Shown piece by piece: positions 51,339 through 51,719 of a stretch of DNA of 51,719 nt. Origin of the DNA: UBA4844 sp050943255 (GTDB lineage: Bacteria > Bacillota > Syntrophomonadia > Syntrophomonadales > Syntrophomonadaceae); contig JBMNOV010000009.1 of assembly GCA_050943255.1 (NCBI GenBank), forward strand, positions 1-51,719, read 5' to 3'. The notes beneath the pieces were generated by a model. That model made no database searches. It was not told the origin of the DNA and was given only the letters and a program-made list of their open reading frames with translations. Made by a program: the position numbers and the translations under genes. How positions within the stretch are numbered: position 1 is the stretch's first letter; each line of letters opens with the position of its first letter.

Positions 51339-51694
51339 GGGGGCGTACTGGTTTCGACGGGGGATAAGATGGGTCGAGCAGCGAGCCGAGTTGTCGCCAG
51401 CTCGTTAAAAAGGTGAAAAACTTAAAGTAACTGCAGAAGATAATAATTTTGCATTAGCCGCTTAGTGCGGCTCGTCCGGTCAGGTTTCCTAACGGCCTGG
51501 TGCAGGGCGTCACTTAGTTAGGGTACCCTGAAGCCTTTCTCCTCGAGGGGCTTTAAGGGGAAACAAATCGGGGATAGTCGAAGGAAGCCTGTTCGTGGGC
51601 GTCTGGTTGGCGAAACGCAAAACACGAACTGCGCTCGGAGAGACTGGACTGGTCTTACTTTCGGACGGGGGTTCGACTCCCCCCGCCTCCACCA
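51339..51694 (+). ncRNA. ssrA: tmRNA (ssrA)
   Basis: A 356-base one-piece tmRNA. The tRNA-like ends are clear: 5' GGGGGCG pairs with 3' CGCCTCC, followed by an encoded CCA. The 3' part has the T-arm GGTTCGACTCC. GGTTTCGACGG just after the 5' end is the conserved tmRNA start. The tag frame runs 51433-51465 and encodes AEDNNFALAA with a TAG stop, the typical ALAA ending read by ClpXP and other proteases. It tags proteins from stalled ribosomes together with SmpB. Pseudoknot-like GC-rich segments fill the rest. Confidence 0.97.
51433..51465 (+). other. tmRNA tag-peptide reading frame
   Basis: GCA at 51433 is the resume codon. Ten codons give AEDNNFALAA, then TAG. The hydrophobic ALAA end is the degradation signal. 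The resume codon was chosen by analogy with other tmRNAs, where GCN follows a conserved A-rich stretch. Confidence 0.85.
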
Positions 51695-51719
51695 AATAAT
51701 CTACCATCTATTGATAAAA

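Noticed and set aside
1..51719. CRISPR arrays, tRNA or rRNA genes, integrases and transposases
   Set aside because: No regularly spaced direct repeats, no cloverleaf outside the tmRNA, no ribosomal RNA sequence and no recombinase or transposase motifs were seen.

Overview
The window is about 51.7 kb of chromosome from a low-to-moderate GC, flagellated Firmicute of the Clostridia type. A Syntrophomonadaceae-like origin is my best guess, from overall gene content and style; no phylogenetic test was possible. Every gene I can support is on the + strand. Gene order is strikingly close to the Bacillus subtilis comF-flgM-csrA-secA-prfB, ftsEX, uvrBA, yvcJKL and gapA regions, as I recall them.

Region 1 (1-16.6 kb) is a late flagellar and secretion block: comFC, yvyF, flgM, flgN, flgK, flgL, yviE, fliW, csrA, fliD, a coiled-coil gene, flaG, fliS, a second coiled-coil gene in the fliT position, a zinc-ribbon gene, hpf, secA, motA, motB and prfB. 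prfB needs a programmed +1 frameshift. FlgM/FlgN and FliW/CsrA would couple filament assembly to gene expression. The flagellin gene itself is not in the window.

Region 2 (16.7-31.7 kb) holds a split transketolase, the divisome module ftsE-ftsX plus a coiled-coil M23 hydrolase, a CtpA-type protease, a tandem P-loop ATPase of unknown role, the nucleotide excision repair genes uvrB-uvrA-uvrC, and a small YvlD-type membrane protein.

Region 3 (31.9-46.9 kb) is carbon metabolism and its control: a ROK kinase, a bifunctional phosphoglucose/phosphomannose isomerase, a PHP phosphoesterase, rapZ-yvcK-whiA, rpoN, then cggR-gap-pgk-tpiA-gpmI-eno, followed by secG. A GGGACA/TGTCCC inverted repeat before cggR is a candidate CggR operator.

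Region 4 (46.9-51.7 kb) is est, an HD-domain gene, rnr, smpB and ssrA (tmRNA), an RNA quality-control and trans-translation module.

Most of this is conserved core genome; I do not see a defence island, prophage, CRISPR array or biosynthetic cluster. The least explained signal lies between genes. Three intergenic elements (flgK/flgL, uvrB/uvrA, uvrA/uvrC) share terminal inverted repeats of the form AATAGACRCWGA and internal motifs. They supply the stop codon of uvrA and the last codons of uvrB. A probable decayed relative lies after prfB. A separate 98-bp element with perfect 31-nt arms lies between rnr and smpB.
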